A DNA stretch of 64,000 nt, taken from Haemophilus pittmaniae (GTDB lineage: Bacteria; Pseudomonadota; Gammaproteobacteria; Enterobacterales; Pasteurellaceae). Numbering within the stretch: position 1 is the stretch's first letter; each line of letters starts with the position of its first letter. The position numbers were made by a program, and so were the translations under genes. Location of the stretch: the NCBI RefSeq assembly GCF_900186995.1, contig NZ_LT906463.1, positions 248,001-312,000 of the forward strand, in the 5' to 3' direction. Below, one piece after another: positions 37,119-47,127 of the stretch. The notes beneath the pieces were generated by a model, which was given only the letters and a program-made list of their open reading frames with translations, did not search any database and was not told the DNA's origin.

Positions 37119-37290
37119 CACCTTCTAAATGGTATTCAAATACTCCCGGGACATATCATCACTCAAATGCTATAACGCTATTTTATGTAACGTTTTTATC
37201 TAAAAATCCTACGGATGAATATTGAAAGCGCCTAATGAAAAGCGTAATCTACGCACTTTATGTAAGGTTATTAATTTAGGTTATTTTTAT

Positions 37291-38133
37291 ATGTGTCAAT
37301 TACTCGGAATGAATTGCAATACGCCAACGGATATTGTCTTTTCCTTTGAAGGCTTCCGCCGCCGTGCAGGACTCACCGATAGCCATTGTGATGGTTTCGG
37401 AATTGCCTTTTTTGAAGGAAAAGGCGTGCGTATTTTCCGTGACAATCATCCGGCTAGTCACTCACCGATTGCCGACTGCGTAAAACAATACAATATTAAG
37501 TCTCTTAACGTCATTGCTCATATTCGTAAGGCCACTCAAGGTAAGGTCACGATTGAAAATACCCATCCGTTTATTCGTGAAATTTGGGGAGAGAACTGGG
37601 TTTTCGCCCATAATGGTAACCTGAAGGATTTACCGGATATGTCGGACAGCTTCTGCCAGCCTATCGGTAACACCGATTCAGAAACAGCATTTTGCTACAT
37701 GGCAGAATATTTGAAAAATCGCTTCAAACGCAAACCATCGGAAATTGAGATCTTTAATGCCATTCAAGAGGTTACCAAAGAACTCGCCCAGCATGGCACT
37801 TTTAACTTCATTCTATCCAACGGTGAATGGATGATCGCGCACTGCTCGACCCATTTGCATTATGTGATGCGTAAAGCACCTTTCGGTAAAGCGCATCGTA
37901 TCGATGATGATGGTGTCATTGATTTCAGCCACTACGCGAAAGATGGCGACAAAGTTAATATTATTACCACCTTCCCTCTCACCAAAGATGAACCCTGGAT
38001 CAAAATGGAGCATGGCGGTTTTGTGTTTTTCAAAGATGGAGACAAAATTGCCGAAGTGCTTGGTACACCGAAGGAAATTGCCGATGATGGTACTTTAGGT
38101 GACTGCGGCATTCCAACCATACAAGCAGCCTAG
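37291..38133 (+). CDS. yafJ: Class II glutamine amidotransferase YafJ-like
   Basis: The 280-residue product starts with the catalytic Cys2 (MCQLLGMN), which fixes the start at ATG 37291 despite a longer open frame. It aligns with E. coli YafJ: DGFGIAFFEGKG, AHIRKATQGKVTIENTHPF, WVFAHNGNL and GNTDSETAFC. These are the glutaminase-domain motifs of the Ntn family. The acceptor partner is unknown. The protein is about 25 residues longer than E. coli YafJ at the C-terminus. The ribosome site is weak (TTTAGG, 11 bases away). Confidence 0.87.
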   Translation: MCQLLGMNCNTPTDIVFSFEGFRRRAGLTDSHCDGFGIAFFEGKGVRIFRDNHPASHSPIADCVKQYNIKSLNVIAHIRKATQGKVTIENTHPFIREIWGENWVFAHNGNLKDLPDMSDSFCQPIGNTDSETAFCYMAEYLKNRFKRKPSEIEIFNAIQEVTKELAQHGTFNFILSNGEWMIAHCSTHLHYVMRKAPFGKAHRIDDDGVIDFSHYAKDGDKVNIITTFPLTKDEPWIKMEHGGFVFFKDGDKIAEVLGTPKEIADDGTLGDCGIPTIQAA

Positions 38134-38149
38134 TTCTTAACATAATAAA

Positions 38150-38183
38150 AAACACCTTTACCAATATGGCAAAGGTGTTTTTT
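38150..38183. terminator. Bidirectional terminator between yafJ and kdkA
   Basis: AAACACCTTT / AAAGGTGTTT arms are flanked by A- and T-runs between convergent genes. Confidence 0.85.
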
Positions 38184-38905
38184 TATCCCTGATAACCGCT
38201 CTTTAGCTGTTGCCAATCGGCCTCAGTAAAGTGAATTCCCATACGGCCAACCTCTTTAAGAAAGGAGCGATGCAAACGCTCAAGATTATTGGATTTCCAA
38301 TGTTCTCCCGGCTGCAAGCCACATTTATCAAAATCCAGTAACCAATATTGCTTTTCGCCTTTTTCTTGTACAAAAATATTATGAGCATTGAGATCCGTAT
38401 GACAAACCTGCAAATCATGCATTTGCCGAATCAATCCACCAATTCTCTGCCATTCCGTTCCGTTCAAGTTATTGCGGACTAAATAGCCACACAAATCCTC
38501 TCCATCTTGCAACTTTTCTAACAAAATATCTGCCTGATAACAAATCCCTAACCGACCTATTGTCACTCTGGCGGCGATTGGTTTCGGCACAGCAAGTCCC
38601 GCTGCATGTAATTGGTGTAATAATCTAAATTCGGCAAAACTGCGGGTTTGCGCAAGCGCGCCCAAACGGTAGCGATCCCGATTAAATTTGCCCCAAAGCC
38701 CACCGCGATAATAATGGCGCAATGCGCAATCACAACCGAAATAATCTTGCGCCGAGACAAAATAGGTTGTTCCACGGCCTTTTGCCGCCCCTAAAACCCG
38801 ACCTTGTTGTTGCCAAAAAGAGGGTTCAAAAAAAGATGATTTCGGCTCAAACGAACAATCCTGGTTAAAAATAAAATATTGATTGCCTTGTTGAAATTCC
38901 TGCAT
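38183..38905 (-). CDS. kdkA: 3-deoxy-D-manno-octulosonic acid (Kdo) kinase
   Basis: KdkA phosphorylates the single Kdo of Haemophilus-type lipid A-Kdo. The 240-residue protein has a Rio/aminoglycoside-kinase-like fold: GRGTTYF near 43, LRHYYRGGLWGK near 62, the catalytic loop CHTDLNAHNI near 168, and the DFD metal motif in LLDFDKCG. It matches H. influenzae KdkA well. The start is ATG 38905 by comparison; ATG 38911 is two codons upstream. It is divergent from opsX, the other inner-core gene. Confidence 0.93.
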   Translation of the reverse strand: MQEFQQGNQYFIFNQDCSFEPKSSFFEPSFWQQQGRVLGAAKGRGTTYFVSAQDYFGCDCALRHYYRGGLWGKFNRDRYRLGALAQTRSFAEFRLLHQLHAAGLAVPKPIAARVTIGRLGICYQADILLEKLQDGEDLCGYLVRNNLNGTEWQRIGGLIRQMHDLQVCHTDLNAHNIFVQEKGEKQYWLLDFDKCGLQPGEHWKSNNLERLHRSFLKEVGRMGIHFTEADWQQLKSGYQG

Positions 38906-38979
38906 AGCCATCACTGAGAGAATAGAAAATGCGGCCATTCTACTTTAAAATATCAGCAATTCAAATGTCAGGAGGCCCT

Positions 38980-40023
38980 ATGCCGCTTTTTACTCAGCCC
39001 CCAAAATCCCTCTGTATTCTGCGCCTATCCGCCATCGGTGATGTGACTCATGCACTTGCCGTTGTCCAACATATTCAACATTATTGGCCAACCACCAAAA
39101 TTACCTGGATTGTCGGTAAAACAGAAATGGCGCTACTTAACGGATTGGAAGGTATTGAGTTAGTGCCCTATGATAAAAAAAGCGGATGGCACGGTATTTG
39201 GGGACTATGGAAATATTTGAAAAATAATAAATTCGATGCTCTGCTCAATATGCAAACGGCTCTGCGGGCATCTCTACTTTCCCTGGGCATTCGCGCAACA
39301 TATAAAATCGGTTTTGGCAACAAACGGTCACGCGAAGGTCAATGGTTGTTTGTAAATCGACGTATTGAAGATCCAATTTCGCCTCATGTGTTGGACGGTT
39401 TTATGGCATTTGCCGAGTATCTCGGTATTCCGCCTGCGACACCACAATGGCAAATTCCACTAACTGATGCAGAGCGTCAATATGCTATGCAATTTATCGA
39501 TCCTAAGCGTAAAAATCTGCTAATTGCGCCCTGCTCCAGTAAATCGGAAAAAGACTGGCTAATTGACCGTTATGCCGAAGTGGCTAACATCGCCCATCAG
39601 CACAACATCAATGTTATTTTTTGTGCATCACCATCAGAACGCGAACAAATGATGGTGAATCAGATTGTGCAAAAATGTGATTTTCAGCCAGTCAATGCAG
39701 CGGCAAAAACCAACTTAAAGCAACTGACTGCACTAATCGGTTTGGTCGATTTAGTCATTGCCCCGGATTCCGGTCCGGCCCATCTGGCTACCACCCAAAA
39801 TACCCCAGTAATCGGGTTATACGCCTATCACAACCCACGACGTACCGCGCCTTATCATAATCTGGCTAATGTGGTTTCGGTGTATGATGAAAATTTATTA
39901 CGGGAAACCGGTAAAACCGCCGCCGAATTGCCCTGGGCTACGAAACTGAAAGGCAAAGAATTGATGTCGCAAATTCAAGTTGCCGATGTGGTCGCTCAAA
40001 TGCAAGCCCTAAAGCTTTTTTGA
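38980..40023 (+). CDS. opsX: Heptosyltransferase OpsX (inner core, first heptose)
   Basis: OpsX adds the first heptose to phosphorylated Kdo. The 347-residue GT9 protein has LCILRLSAIGDVTHALAVVQ at the N-terminus, LLNMQTALRASLLS, NLLIAPCSSKSEKDW, and the donor site VIAPDSGPAHLATTQNTPVIGLY near 262. The ATG at 38980 follows AGGAGG. Pairing with kdkA fits the Haemophilus-type core, in which one Kdo is phosphorylated. Confidence 0.93.
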   Translation: MPLFTQPPKSLCILRLSAIGDVTHALAVVQHIQHYWPTTKITWIVGKTEMALLNGLEGIELVPYDKKSGWHGIWGLWKYLKNNKFDALLNMQTALRASLLSLGIRATYKIGFGNKRSREGQWLFVNRRIEDPISPHVLDGFMAFAEYLGIPPATPQWQIPLTDAERQYAMQFIDPKRKNLLIAPCSSKSEKDWLIDRYAEVANIAHQHNINVIFCASPSEREQMMVNQIVQKCDFQPVNAAAKTNLKQLTALIGLVDLVIAPDSGPAHLATTQNTPVIGLYAYHNPRRTAPYHNLANVVSVYDENLLRETGKTAAELPWATKLKGKELMSQIQVADVVAQMQALKLF

Positions 40024-40137
40024 GCGGCTATAACTTAGTTGGATTGTAGGTTATAATGCGTTCGTTTTAAGACTGATACTGTCAGTCGCACTGATTTAGG
40101 CAACACTCCGTTGCCTTTTATTTTTTGAGGAAGCACT

Positions 40138-41979
40138 ATGTTCGATAAAATTTTCTCATGGTTTGAATGCCGTCTCAATCCCTATCCGGAAGAGATGCCA
40201 AAGACACCGGAAAAAGGTTTATTTCGTTTTATTTGGTCCAGTATTGAGGGTATGAAGGGCTGGATTTTCTTACTTGCCCTACTCACCATCGGTACCGGTG
40301 TCATGGAAGCAGTATTATTCCAATTTATGGGATTATTGGTCGATTGGCTTGGTGCTTATAATCCACAAACCCTGTGGGCAGAAAAAGGCCATTGGTTAGT
40401 TGTAATGGCGCTACTGCTGGTGTTTAGTATCGGTTGGTCATTCCTTGCCTCTGCAGTCCGTTTACAAACCCTGCAAGGGGTGTTCCCAATGCGTTTACGT
40501 TGGAATTTCCACCGTCTAATGCTAGGACAGAGTTTAAGTTTTTACCAAGATGAATTTGCCGGTCGGGTGTCTGCTAAGGTCATGCAAACCGCCCTTGCGG
40601 TACGCGATACGGTATTAACTATCGCGGATATGTTCGTCTATGTTTCCGTTTATTTCATCACTTCGGGATTGGTATTAGCGGCCCTGGATGCTTGGTTCTT
40701 AGTGCCTTTTATCATTTGGATTATTGCCTTCATCAGTATTCTACGTTTGTTGATCCCGCGTTTAGCAAAAACCGCACAACGCCAAGCCGATGCGCGCTCA
40801 CTCATGACAGGACGCATCACCGATGCCTATTCAAATATCGCGACCGTCAAACTCTTTTCCCATGGCGCACGCGAAGCCGCTTATGCCAAACATTCCATGG
40901 AAGAATTTATGGTCACGGTGAATGCGCAAATGCGTTTAGCAACCTCCCTCGACAACCTGACCTATGCCACCAATATTTTTCTTACGCTCAGTACTGCGAT
41001 TCTTGGCGTGTACTTATGGCAAAACGGACAGGTTGGCGTTGGCGCCATCGCTACCGCAACAGCAATGGCATTGCGGGTGAATGGCCTATCCCGTTGGATC
41101 ATGTGGGAGTCAGCCCGCCTATTTGAAAATATCGGTACCGTTAATGATGGCATGGCAACCCTCACCAAACCGCACACTATTTTAGATAAACCGAATGCCT
41201 TACCGCTTAAAATCCAGCGCGGTGAAATTCAATTCCAAGATATTTGTTTCGCCTATGATCCCGCTAAACCGTTGCTCAACCACTTTAATTTACACATAAA
41301 ACCAGGTGAACGGGTTGGCTTGATTGGCCGTTCCGGTGCGGGCAAATCCACCTTAGTCAACCTATTATTGCGTTTCTATGAAGCACAACAAGGTAGCATC
41401 CTAATTGACGGACAAAATATTCAAGAAGTCACACAAGAAAGTCTACGTAGCCAAATCGGTTTGGTGACCCAAGACACTTCGTTGCTACATCGCTCGGTAC
41501 GCGACAATATTATTTACGGCCGACCAAACGCTACAGATAAAGAAATGATCCATGCGGCACAGCGCGCCGAAGCGGCGGATTTCATTCCTTATTTAAGCGA
41601 TAGCCAAGGCCGTCATGGCTATGATGCGCATGTTGGGGAACGCGGTGTCAAGTTGTCCGGTGGCCAACGGCAACGTATTGCGATTGCTCGGGTGATGTTA
41701 AAAGATGCACCAATTTTATTGCTTGATGAAGCAACCAGTGCCTTGGATTCGGAAGTCGAAGTAGCGATCCAGGAAAGTCTGGATAAAATGATGGAAGGCA
41801 AAACCGTTATCGCTATAGCCCACCGCTTATCCACCATTGCCGCCATGGACCGTTTGATTGTGTTGGATAAAGGACAAATCATCGAGCAGGGTTCGCACAG
41901 CGAATTATTGGCGCAAAATGGCTTGTACGCCAAACTGTGGAAACATCAAAGCGGCGGCTTCTTAAGTAGCCACGATTAA
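40138..41979 (+). CDS. ABC exporter, fused permease-ATPase
   Basis: The 613-residue half-transporter has six helices (~residues 40-330) and a C-terminal ATPase. The ATPase has Walker A GLIGRSGAGKST near 398, Q-loop GLVTQDTSLLH, signature VKLSGGQRQRIAIARV, Walker B ILLLDEATSALD and H-loop IAHRLST. It resembles the MsbA/multidrug type, but the PYPEEMPKTPEKGL N-terminus sets it in a separate subgroup. The substrate is unknown; location after opsX hints at an envelope role. It ends at a hairpin. Confidence 0.88.
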   Translation: MFDKIFSWFECRLNPYPEEMPKTPEKGLFRFIWSSIEGMKGWIFLLALLTIGTGVMEAVLFQFMGLLVDWLGAYNPQTLWAEKGHWLVVMALLLVFSIGWSFLASAVRLQTLQGVFPMRLRWNFHRLMLGQSLSFYQDEFAGRVSAKVMQTALAVRDTVLTIADMFVYVSVYFITSGLVLAALDAWFLVPFIIWIIAFISILRLLIPRLAKTAQRQADARSLMTGRITDAYSNIATVKLFSHGAREAAYAKHSMEEFMVTVNAQMRLATSLDNLTYATNIFLTLSTAILGVYLWQNGQVGVGAIATATAMALRVNGLSRWIMWESARLFENIGTVNDGMATLTKPHTILDKPNALPLKIQRGEIQFQDICFAYDPAKPLLNHFNLHIKPGERVGLIGRSGAGKSTLVNLLLRFYEAQQGSILIDGQNIQEVTQESLRSQIGLVTQDTSLLHRSVRDNIIYGRPNATDKEMIHAAQRAEAADFIPYLSDSQGRHGYDAHVGERGVKLSGGQRQRIAIARVMLKDAPILLLDEATSALDSEVEVAIQESLDKMMEGKTVIAIAHRLSTIAAMDRLIVLDKGQIIEQGSHSELLAQNGLYAKLWKHQSGGFLSSHD

Positions 41980-41999
41980 ATGAAATCGATATAACAAAA

Positions 42000-42026
42000 A
42001 TGGCCGCAACTGCGGCCGTTTTTTAT
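42000..42026 (+). terminator. ABC exporter terminator
   Basis: GGCCGCA / TGCGGCC arms are followed by GTTTTTTAT. Confidence 0.85.
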
Positions 42027-42041
42027 ACACGCAAATCGCAT

Positions 42042-42108
42042 AAACGCCCTATCACAAAACAGAGTTTTTGCAAAAATAAGCGCTAAGTCATTGATTTTAT
42101 TAGAGTTG
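42042..42108 (+). repeat. Dispersed intergenic repeat, copy H
   Basis: It reads from AAACGCCCT to TGATTTTATTAGAGTTG between two terminators, after the ABC exporter and before tRNA-Ala. Confidence 0.78.
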
Positions 42109-42116
42109 ATTTAAAA

Positions 42117-42152
42117 ACAAAAAACGCACTACAACTGTAGTGCGTTTTTTTC
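42117..42152. terminator. Bidirectional terminator at the end of the tRNA-Ala transcript
   Basis: ACGCACTACA / TGTAGTGCGT arms are flanked by A- and T-runs. It serves tRNA-Ala on the minus strand and backs up the exporter terminator. Confidence 0.82.
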
Positions 42153-42156
42153 AATT

Positions 42157-42233
<77 letters not shown>

Positions 42234-42309
42234 AAAGTGGCGCTATGATAAATTTCGGACAGCAGGCTGTCAATACGAAATTAGCAATTTGCGCTTGTCC
42301 GCCTAAAAG

Positions 42310-43752
42310 TTAAGCATTTTGCGCCTGAATGAAGGCAATCGCCCGATCAATGCGGGCTAATACGCGTTCACGCCCAATGCCAACTAAGGTCACATCCATC
42401 GATGGCGACTGTCCACTACCGGTCACAGCCACACGCAAAGGCATCCCCACTTTCCCCATACCGACTTCTAATTCAGCTGCAGTTTGCTCAATAGCTTCGT
42501 GAGTGGAATGTAGATCCCAGGTGGTCAATGCAGCTAATTTTTCTTTCACTTTTTTAAGTGGTTCAAGTGCTGCCGCTTTGAAGTGTTTTTTCACCGCAGC
42601 TTCATCAAAGCTATCGAACTCCTCGAAGAAATAACGGCTTGCCGATGCCATCTCTTTCAACGTTTTACAACGTTCGGCCAACATAGTCACGATATCGCTT
42701 AGCACTGGGCCATTTGAAGTATCGATACCTTGATTTTCATAATGCCATGCAAGATGTTTAGCCACATACTCCGGCGGTAATTCGCGCATGTAGTGGTGAT
42801 TCAACCATAATAATTTTTCAGTATTGAAGGCGCTGGCAGAACGGCTAACATGATCCAATTCAAAGAATTCGATCATTTCTTCACGACTGAAAATTTCCTG
42901 ATCACCATGCCCCCAGCCCAAACGCACCAAATAATTCACCAAGGCTTCCGGTAAATAACCGTCATCGCGATACTGCATTACGCTTACTGCACCATGACGT
43001 TTGGATAATTTTTGCCCATCATCACCATTAATCATTGATACATGAGCATACACCGGAATCGGTGCACCGAGGGCTTTTAGGATATTAATTTGACGAGGAG
43101 TGTTATTGATATGATCTTCACCACGCACCACATGGGTAATCCCCATATCCCAGTCATCTACAACAACACAGAAATTGTAAGTTGGCGAACCATCGGTACG
43201 GCGAATAATTAAATCATCCAATTCAGCATTGCTAATTTCAATGCGACCACGTACAGCATCTTCAAACACCACAGAACCTTCCGTTGGGTTTTTAAAACGC
43301 ACCACATGCGGTTCGTCCGGCGAATGGCTATGATCACCTAAACAATGACGGTCATAACGCGGCTTTTCTTTATTTTGTTCTTGGTTTTGACGCAAATCAT
43401 CTAAACGTTCCTTACTACAATAACAACGGTACGCCAATCCTTGCTCAAGCATTTCATCAATTACTTGGTTATAACGGTCGAAGCGCTTGGTTTGGTAATA
43501 AGGTCCATGCTCCCAAGGCAAATCAAGCCATTCCATGCCCTCGATAATGGCTGCCGTTGCCTCCGGAGTAGAGCGTTCTAAATCAGTATCTTCAATACGT
43601 AACACAAATTCGCCCTGGTTATGTTTAGCGAATAACCAAGAGTACAACGCAGTACGAGCACCACCAACGTGTAAATAACCGGTTGGGCTTGGTGCAAAAC
43701 GGGTACGTACTTTCACATTAGGATCCAAATTAAACGGAGGAGCAATTTTCAT
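42310..43752 (-). CDS. gltX: Glutamyl-tRNA synthetase
   Basis: The class I synthetase has 480 residues. The HIGH-type motif is in [19 protein letters not shown], the KMSKS-type motif is [10 protein letters not shown] near 258, and [14 protein letters not shown] is typical. The C-terminal alpha-helical anticodon-binding half is complete. It is divergent from the tRNA-Val array. Confidence 0.97.
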   Translation of the reverse strand: MKIAPPFNLDPNVKVRTRFAPSPTGYLHVGGARTALYSWLFAKHNQGEFVLRIEDTDLERSTPEATAAIIEGMEWLDLPWEHGPYYQTKRFDRYNQVIDEMLEQGLAYRCYCSKERLDDLRQNQEQNKEKPRYDRHCLGDHSHSPDEPHVVRFKNPTEGSVVFEDAVRGRIEISNAELDDLIIRRTDGSPTYNFCVVVDDWDMGITHVVRGEDHINNTPRQINILKALGAPIPVYAHVSMINGDDGQKLSKRHGAVSVMQYRDDGYLPEALVNYLVRLGWGHGDQEIFSREEMIEFFELDHVSRSASAFNTEKLLWLNHHYMRELPPEYVAKHLAWHYENQGIDTSNGPVLSDIVTMLAERCKTLKEMASASRYFFEEFDSFDEAAVKKHFKAAALEPLKKVKEKLAALTTWDLHSTHEAIEQTAAELEVGMGKVGMPLRVAVTGSGQSPSMDVTLVGIGRERVLARIDRAIAFIQAQNA

Positions 43753-43877
43753 TTCTATAACCTATTTATTGACAGAATATTGGCGCTTATTCTACTACGA
43801 GTTGCTAGATGGCTGAATAAAATTTAATTTTTTATGCCTATTTTTGCACCAACCAATGCGTTTTAATCAAAAAAACA

Positions 43878-43905
43878 TTGACTGGAAGATCATTATTCTT
43901 ATAAT
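43878..43905 (+). promoter_or_regulatory. Promoter of the tRNA-Val array
   Basis: -35 TTGACT (43878-43883) and -10 TATAAT (43900-43905) are separated by 16 bases, 18 bases before the first tRNA-Val. Confidence 0.75.
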
Positions 43906-43923
43906 GCCTGCTCACAACGTTAA

Positions 43924-43999
43924 GGGCGATTAGCTCAGTTGGGAGAGCACCTCCCTTACAAGGAGGGGGTCACTGGTTCGAGACCGGTATCGCCCACCA
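43924..43999 (+). tRNA. tRNA-Val (anticodon TAC), copy 1
   Basis: This 76-base gene has an encoded CCA, and anticodon loop CTTACAA gives TAC. It is first of four identical tandem copies. Confidence 0.97.
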
Positions 44000-44045
44000 C
44001 TTTTCATCCAATGAAATCTTAACGTTGTCAGAGTTTGCACCTAGC

Positions 44046-44121
44046 GGGCGATTAGCTCAGTTGGGAGAGCACCTCCCTTACAAGGAGGGGGTCACTGGTT
44101 CGAGACCGGTATCGCCCACCA
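44046..44121 (+). tRNA. tRNA-Val (anticodon TAC), copy 2
   Basis: Identical to copy 1, with a 46-base spacer before it. Confidence 0.97.
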
Positions 44122-44180
44122 CTTCTTTTGAAGTGCCCACCGCGCAAACTTTAAATTCCCTATTTAAATGCATCTTAAGT

Positions 44181-44256
44181 GGGCGATTAGCTCAGTTGGG
44201 AGAGCACCTCCCTTACAAGGAGGGGGTCACTGGTTCGAGACCGGTATCGCCCACCA
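44181..44256 (+). tRNA. tRNA-Val (anticodon TAC), copy 3
   Basis: Identical to copy 1, with a 59-base spacer before it. Confidence 0.97.
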
Positions 44257-44287
44257 CTTAAGCATTTAAATCCACAGAGTATTCTGC

Positions 44288-44363
44288 GGGCGATTAGCTC
44301 AGTTGGGAGAGCACCTCCCTTACAAGGAGGGGGTCACTGGTTCGAGACCGGTATCGCCCACCA
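44288..44363 (+). tRNA. tRNA-Val (anticodon TAC), copy 4
   Basis: Identical to copy 1, with a 31-base spacer before it. The glycosyltransferase gene follows after 79 bases. Confidence 0.97.
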
Positions 44364-44442
44364 CCCTTTCTTTCCAAGGCTATTTAATCCATTATCAGAA
44401 AATGATAGAGTACGCGCACTTTTGATTCATTCGGATTTCATT

Positions 44443-45228
44443 ATGCGTGTTAAATACCAATCCCTTATTTTAATTTCCAACTCATTACTGCGTATTTTGG
44501 GCAATCTGGTAAAAATTGTCGGATACCCCATACATTGGCTATTGCCTAAAAAACGCTTTGTAATTCCGTCATTTAGTCCGGCTAAACGGCGTTCAACCAA
44601 ACAATTAAAAATCAATCGGGTAATTTGGCAAACCAACTATAGTAATCGAGTGACCTTCCCAATTTATTGTAACTATCTGCTTAACCGCCTACTCTCTTTA
44701 AGTTTTGACTACCGTTATGTCAGCACCGAAGAACGCGAGGAATATATCAAACGCTATGCCGATGAGCGGACTTACAAGGCTTATATCCAATTAAATGATG
44801 GTGCAGCTCAGGCAGATTTCTGGCGTTTATTCACTCTTTATAACGAAGGGGGGATTTATCTTGATATCGATGGTCACTTGGTATGGTGTTTGGATTCAAT
44901 CATCGAAGAACAAGACAGTGAAGTTCTCATTACCCGCCGTGGTCGCTACACTAATTTCTTTTTAGCAGCAGAAAAAGGCTCACCTTTCCTACGCGAGACC
45001 TTGGAGCTGATTGTTGATAATATTGAACAACGCCGCGTTGAACATGGCGTATTTACTTTGACCGGGCCACATTGTTTAAATGTCGCCTTAGAGGGAAAAC
45101 AGGTGACTTCCCGTCGTGATAAATTTACCTGTGCACAAGGTACTTTTGCTAATGAATATTTTCAATATATGGATAAAAAGAACGGCAAATGGATCCATGC
45201 AAAAAATGAAGATTTACTCAAAAAATAA
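44443..45228 (+). CDS. GT32-like glycosyltransferase (DXD sugar-binding type)
   Basis: The 261-residue product has an N-terminal hydrophobic segment and the DXD-family pattern: [17 protein letters not shown] near 55, [26 protein letters not shown] near 125 in pieces with the metal-binding D-x-D, and LTGPHCLN near 215. Relatives add sugars in capsule or LOS synthesis. The acceptor is unknown. The ATG at 44443 has GGAT upstream; an in-frame ATG at 44422 is less likely. Confidence 0.8.
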   Translation: MRVKYQSLILISNSLLRILGNLVKIVGYPIHWLLPKKRFVIPSFSPAKRRSTKQLKINRVIWQTNYSNRVTFPIYCNYLLNRLLSLSFDYRYVSTEEREEYIKRYADERTYKAYIQLNDGAAQADFWRLFTLYNEGGIYLDIDGHLVWCLDSIIEEQDSEVLITRRGRYTNFFLAAEKGSPFLRETLELIVDNIEQRRVEHGVFTLTGPHCLNVALEGKQVTSRRDKFTCAQGTFANEYFQYMDKKNGKWIHAKNEDLLKK

Positions 45229-45294
45229 ATTTCAAGAAATAAAAAAATGCGGCATAAAGCCGCATTTTTTATATTCGTAATAGATGCTCTAATA

Positions 45295-45930
45295 TCAGTG
45301 ACCGTGACCACCGCAACCGCAGCCACCATGGCCGTGACCATGTCCATGACCGCCACCGCAACAACCTCCGTGACCATGTTCATGATCGTGATCATGATGA
45401 TGGTGACCATGACCGCCACAACCACAACCGTGGCCTTCTTCATCATCGTGATGATGGTGACTATGTGCACCATGTACATGGCCATGTGCGATTTCTTCCA
45501 ATGTTGCTTCGCGAGTTGCTACCACTTCAACAGTGAAGTGTAATTCCTGACCAGCCAACATATGGTTACCATCAACCACAACTTCATCGCCGTCCACTTC
45601 GGTAATTACCACCGGTACTGGACCAATATCGGTATCTGCGAGGAAACGCATCCCCACAACAACTTCGTCAACACCTTGGAAAACATCTTTCGGTACACGT
45701 TGCACCATGTTTTCATTGTATTCGCCGTAACCTTCTTCCGGTTGTACACGCACTTCAAATTTATCGCCGACGTCTTTCCCTTCCAAGGCATTTTCCAAAC
45801 CAATCACTAAATTGTTATGGCCTTGCAAATATTCTAACGGTTGGTTAGCCGGTGCTTCATCCACCAACACACCATCTTGGGTACGTACTTGGTAAGCAAT
45901 GCTTACCACAACATTTTTTGCTACTTTCAT
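45295..45930 (-). CDS. slyD: SlyD-type FKBP peptidyl-prolyl isomerase with His/Cys-rich tail
   Basis: The 211-residue product has an FKBP domain (YQVRTQDGVLVDEAP, PLEYLQGHNNLVIGLENAL) with an inserted IF chaperone domain (~70-125) and returns to the FKBP fold by ~145. A tail of about 65 residues, nearly all His, Gly, Cys, Asp and Glu (HSHHHHDDEEGHGCGCGGHG and more), follows. E. coli SlyD uses such a tail to bind nickel for hydrogenase and urease maturation. The nickel importer in this window gives it context. Confidence 0.93.
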   Translation of the reverse strand: MKVAKNVVVSIAYQVRTQDGVLVDEAPANQPLEYLQGHNNLVIGLENALEGKDVGDKFEVRVQPEEGYGEYNENMVQRVPKDVFQGVDEVVVGMRFLADTDIGPVPVVITEVDGDEVVVDGNHMLAGQELHFTVEVVATREATLEEIAHGHVHGAHSHHHHDDEEGHGCGCGGHGHHHHDHDHEHGHGGCCGGGHGHGHGHGGCGCGGHGH

Positions 45931-45972
45931 TATGTGTCCTTGTGTAAAAAATTCGCGCTATTGTAGCGAAAA

Positions 45973-46665
45973 TCAATCGTTAATCAATGCAATTCGCGCA
46001 TTTATCCGCGCTTTCAAAATCTGTTTACCGGCCGGGTTGAAGGATGCTTCATCCAATTCTGCAGTATAGGCTTTCGCCCTCATCATCTCACGACGCTCCT
46101 CACTAACTGCCTTCGGTAAATCCAAATCTAAATCCACAACGCGATAGCCCTTCGCATTAAGACTTTTTTGAATCAACTGCGCCTTACTATTAAATTCCAA
46201 TAATACCGCTTCAGTTAATTCATTTTCCAACTCCTTACGGGCCTCTTTCGAAACACTTGCGGACATATCTTCAATCGCAAAATGCTCGCTTAATTGATTA
46301 AGTAGCTCACTAAAGGCTTGGAAGTTTTTACTTTCCACAACCAGGCTCGCATCAACAATCCAACCATTTTTCTTACCTTGATTATTATAACGAATCTGAC
46401 TATCGCGATTATTACTGCGCAATACCACCTCTGGCTGGGTTTTTAATAAATTTAATGCGCCCTCTACCTTTTCATTAATTTGCTTATTCAGCATGCCCAA
46501 ATTATTTCCCTCAGTGCGTACATATAAGGTGGCTTGCAACAAATCGCGTGGAATTTCTTTCTCGGTAACTACGGTAAAATTCACATCGCTACGTGGTGGT
46601 TCTTCTGCTGCTAATGTACCTAATGGCAAAGCAGCTAATAACAAAGCACAATATCTTAATTTCAT
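45973..46665 (-). CDS. SIMPL-domain (DUF541) periplasmic protein
   Basis: The 230-residue product has a signal peptide (cleavage near TLAAE) and a SIMPL/DUF541 domain, with the pattern of alternating strands and helices from VNFTVVTEKEIPRDLLQATLYV, in pieces, to ILKARINARIAL. Family members are periplasmic or outer-membrane proteins such as YggE. The function is poorly defined. It lies between slyD and rraB on the same strand. Confidence 0.8.
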   Translation of the reverse strand: MKLRYCALLLAALPLGTLAAEEPPRSDVNFTVVTEKEIPRDLLQATLYVRTEGNNLGMLNKQINEKVEGALNLLKTQPEVVLRSNNRDSQIRYNNQGKKNGWIVDASLVVESKNFQAFSELLNQLSEHFAIEDMSASVSKEARKELENELTEAVLLEFNSKAQLIQKSLNAKGYRVVDLDLDLPKAVSEERREMMRAKAYTAELDEASFNPAGKQILKARINARIALIND

Positions 46666-46688
46666 CTTATCCCCCTAAATTAATGGGA

Positions 46689-47114
46689 TTAATGGGTGGA
46701 ATGACGCAAATCATCCTCGTCATCATCAAAAAACTCACCATCGTCACCATATTCATCATCATCGGCATTAGGATCTTCAAAATATGTTCCCCAACCATCA
46801 TAAATACCTTGGTATTTCTCCAACAATGGTAATAACTCCGCCTGTTGGGCATCAATAATTTCCGGTTTTAATTCCACTTCGCTAATGATGTCGAAACAGA
46901 AAATTGCCCGCCCGTCATCGTCTTCAAACTCTTCCGCTTCGGAAACTTCATAGCCCGCTTTAAAAGCCTCTACGGCAATTTTTTCTAATAAATCGAAATC
47001 ATAATGCGCCACATGATGTTCAATAATATAAAGTGCCTCAGGATCGCTACCATCATTCAATAAATCACTAATGATTTCGCGGGTTTCGGCTTTTAATTCG
47101 GTTAAGTCGGTCAT
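46689..47114 (-). CDS. rraB: RNase E inhibitor RraB
   Basis: RraB binds RNase E and changes mRNA decay. The 141-residue acidic protein starts MTDLTELKAETREIISDLLNDG, contains HHVAHYDFDLLEKIAVEAFKAGY, in pieces, and GIYDGWGTYFEDP, and ends in an Asp/Glu-rich tail. The ATG at 47114 follows GGAGGA. Repeat copy I begins 14 bases upstream of the start codon. Confidence 0.92.
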   Translation of the reverse strand: MTDLTELKAETREIISDLLNDGSDPEALYIIEHHVAHYDFDLLEKIAVEAFKAGYEVSEAEEFEDDDGRAIFCFDIISEVELKPEIIDAQQAELLPLLEKYQGIYDGWGTYFEDPNADDDEYGDDGEFFDDDEDDLRHSTH

Positions 47115-47127
47115 GAGTTCCTCCGAT

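Noticed and set aside
43924..44363. CRISPR-like array of four long repeats
   Set aside because: The repeats are complete tRNA-Val genes with encoded CCA, and spacers vary in length without cas genes.
45247..45543. Met/Thr-rich ORF opposite the slyD tail
   Set aside because: Complement of the repetitive His/Gly codons gives an artificial repetitive frame.
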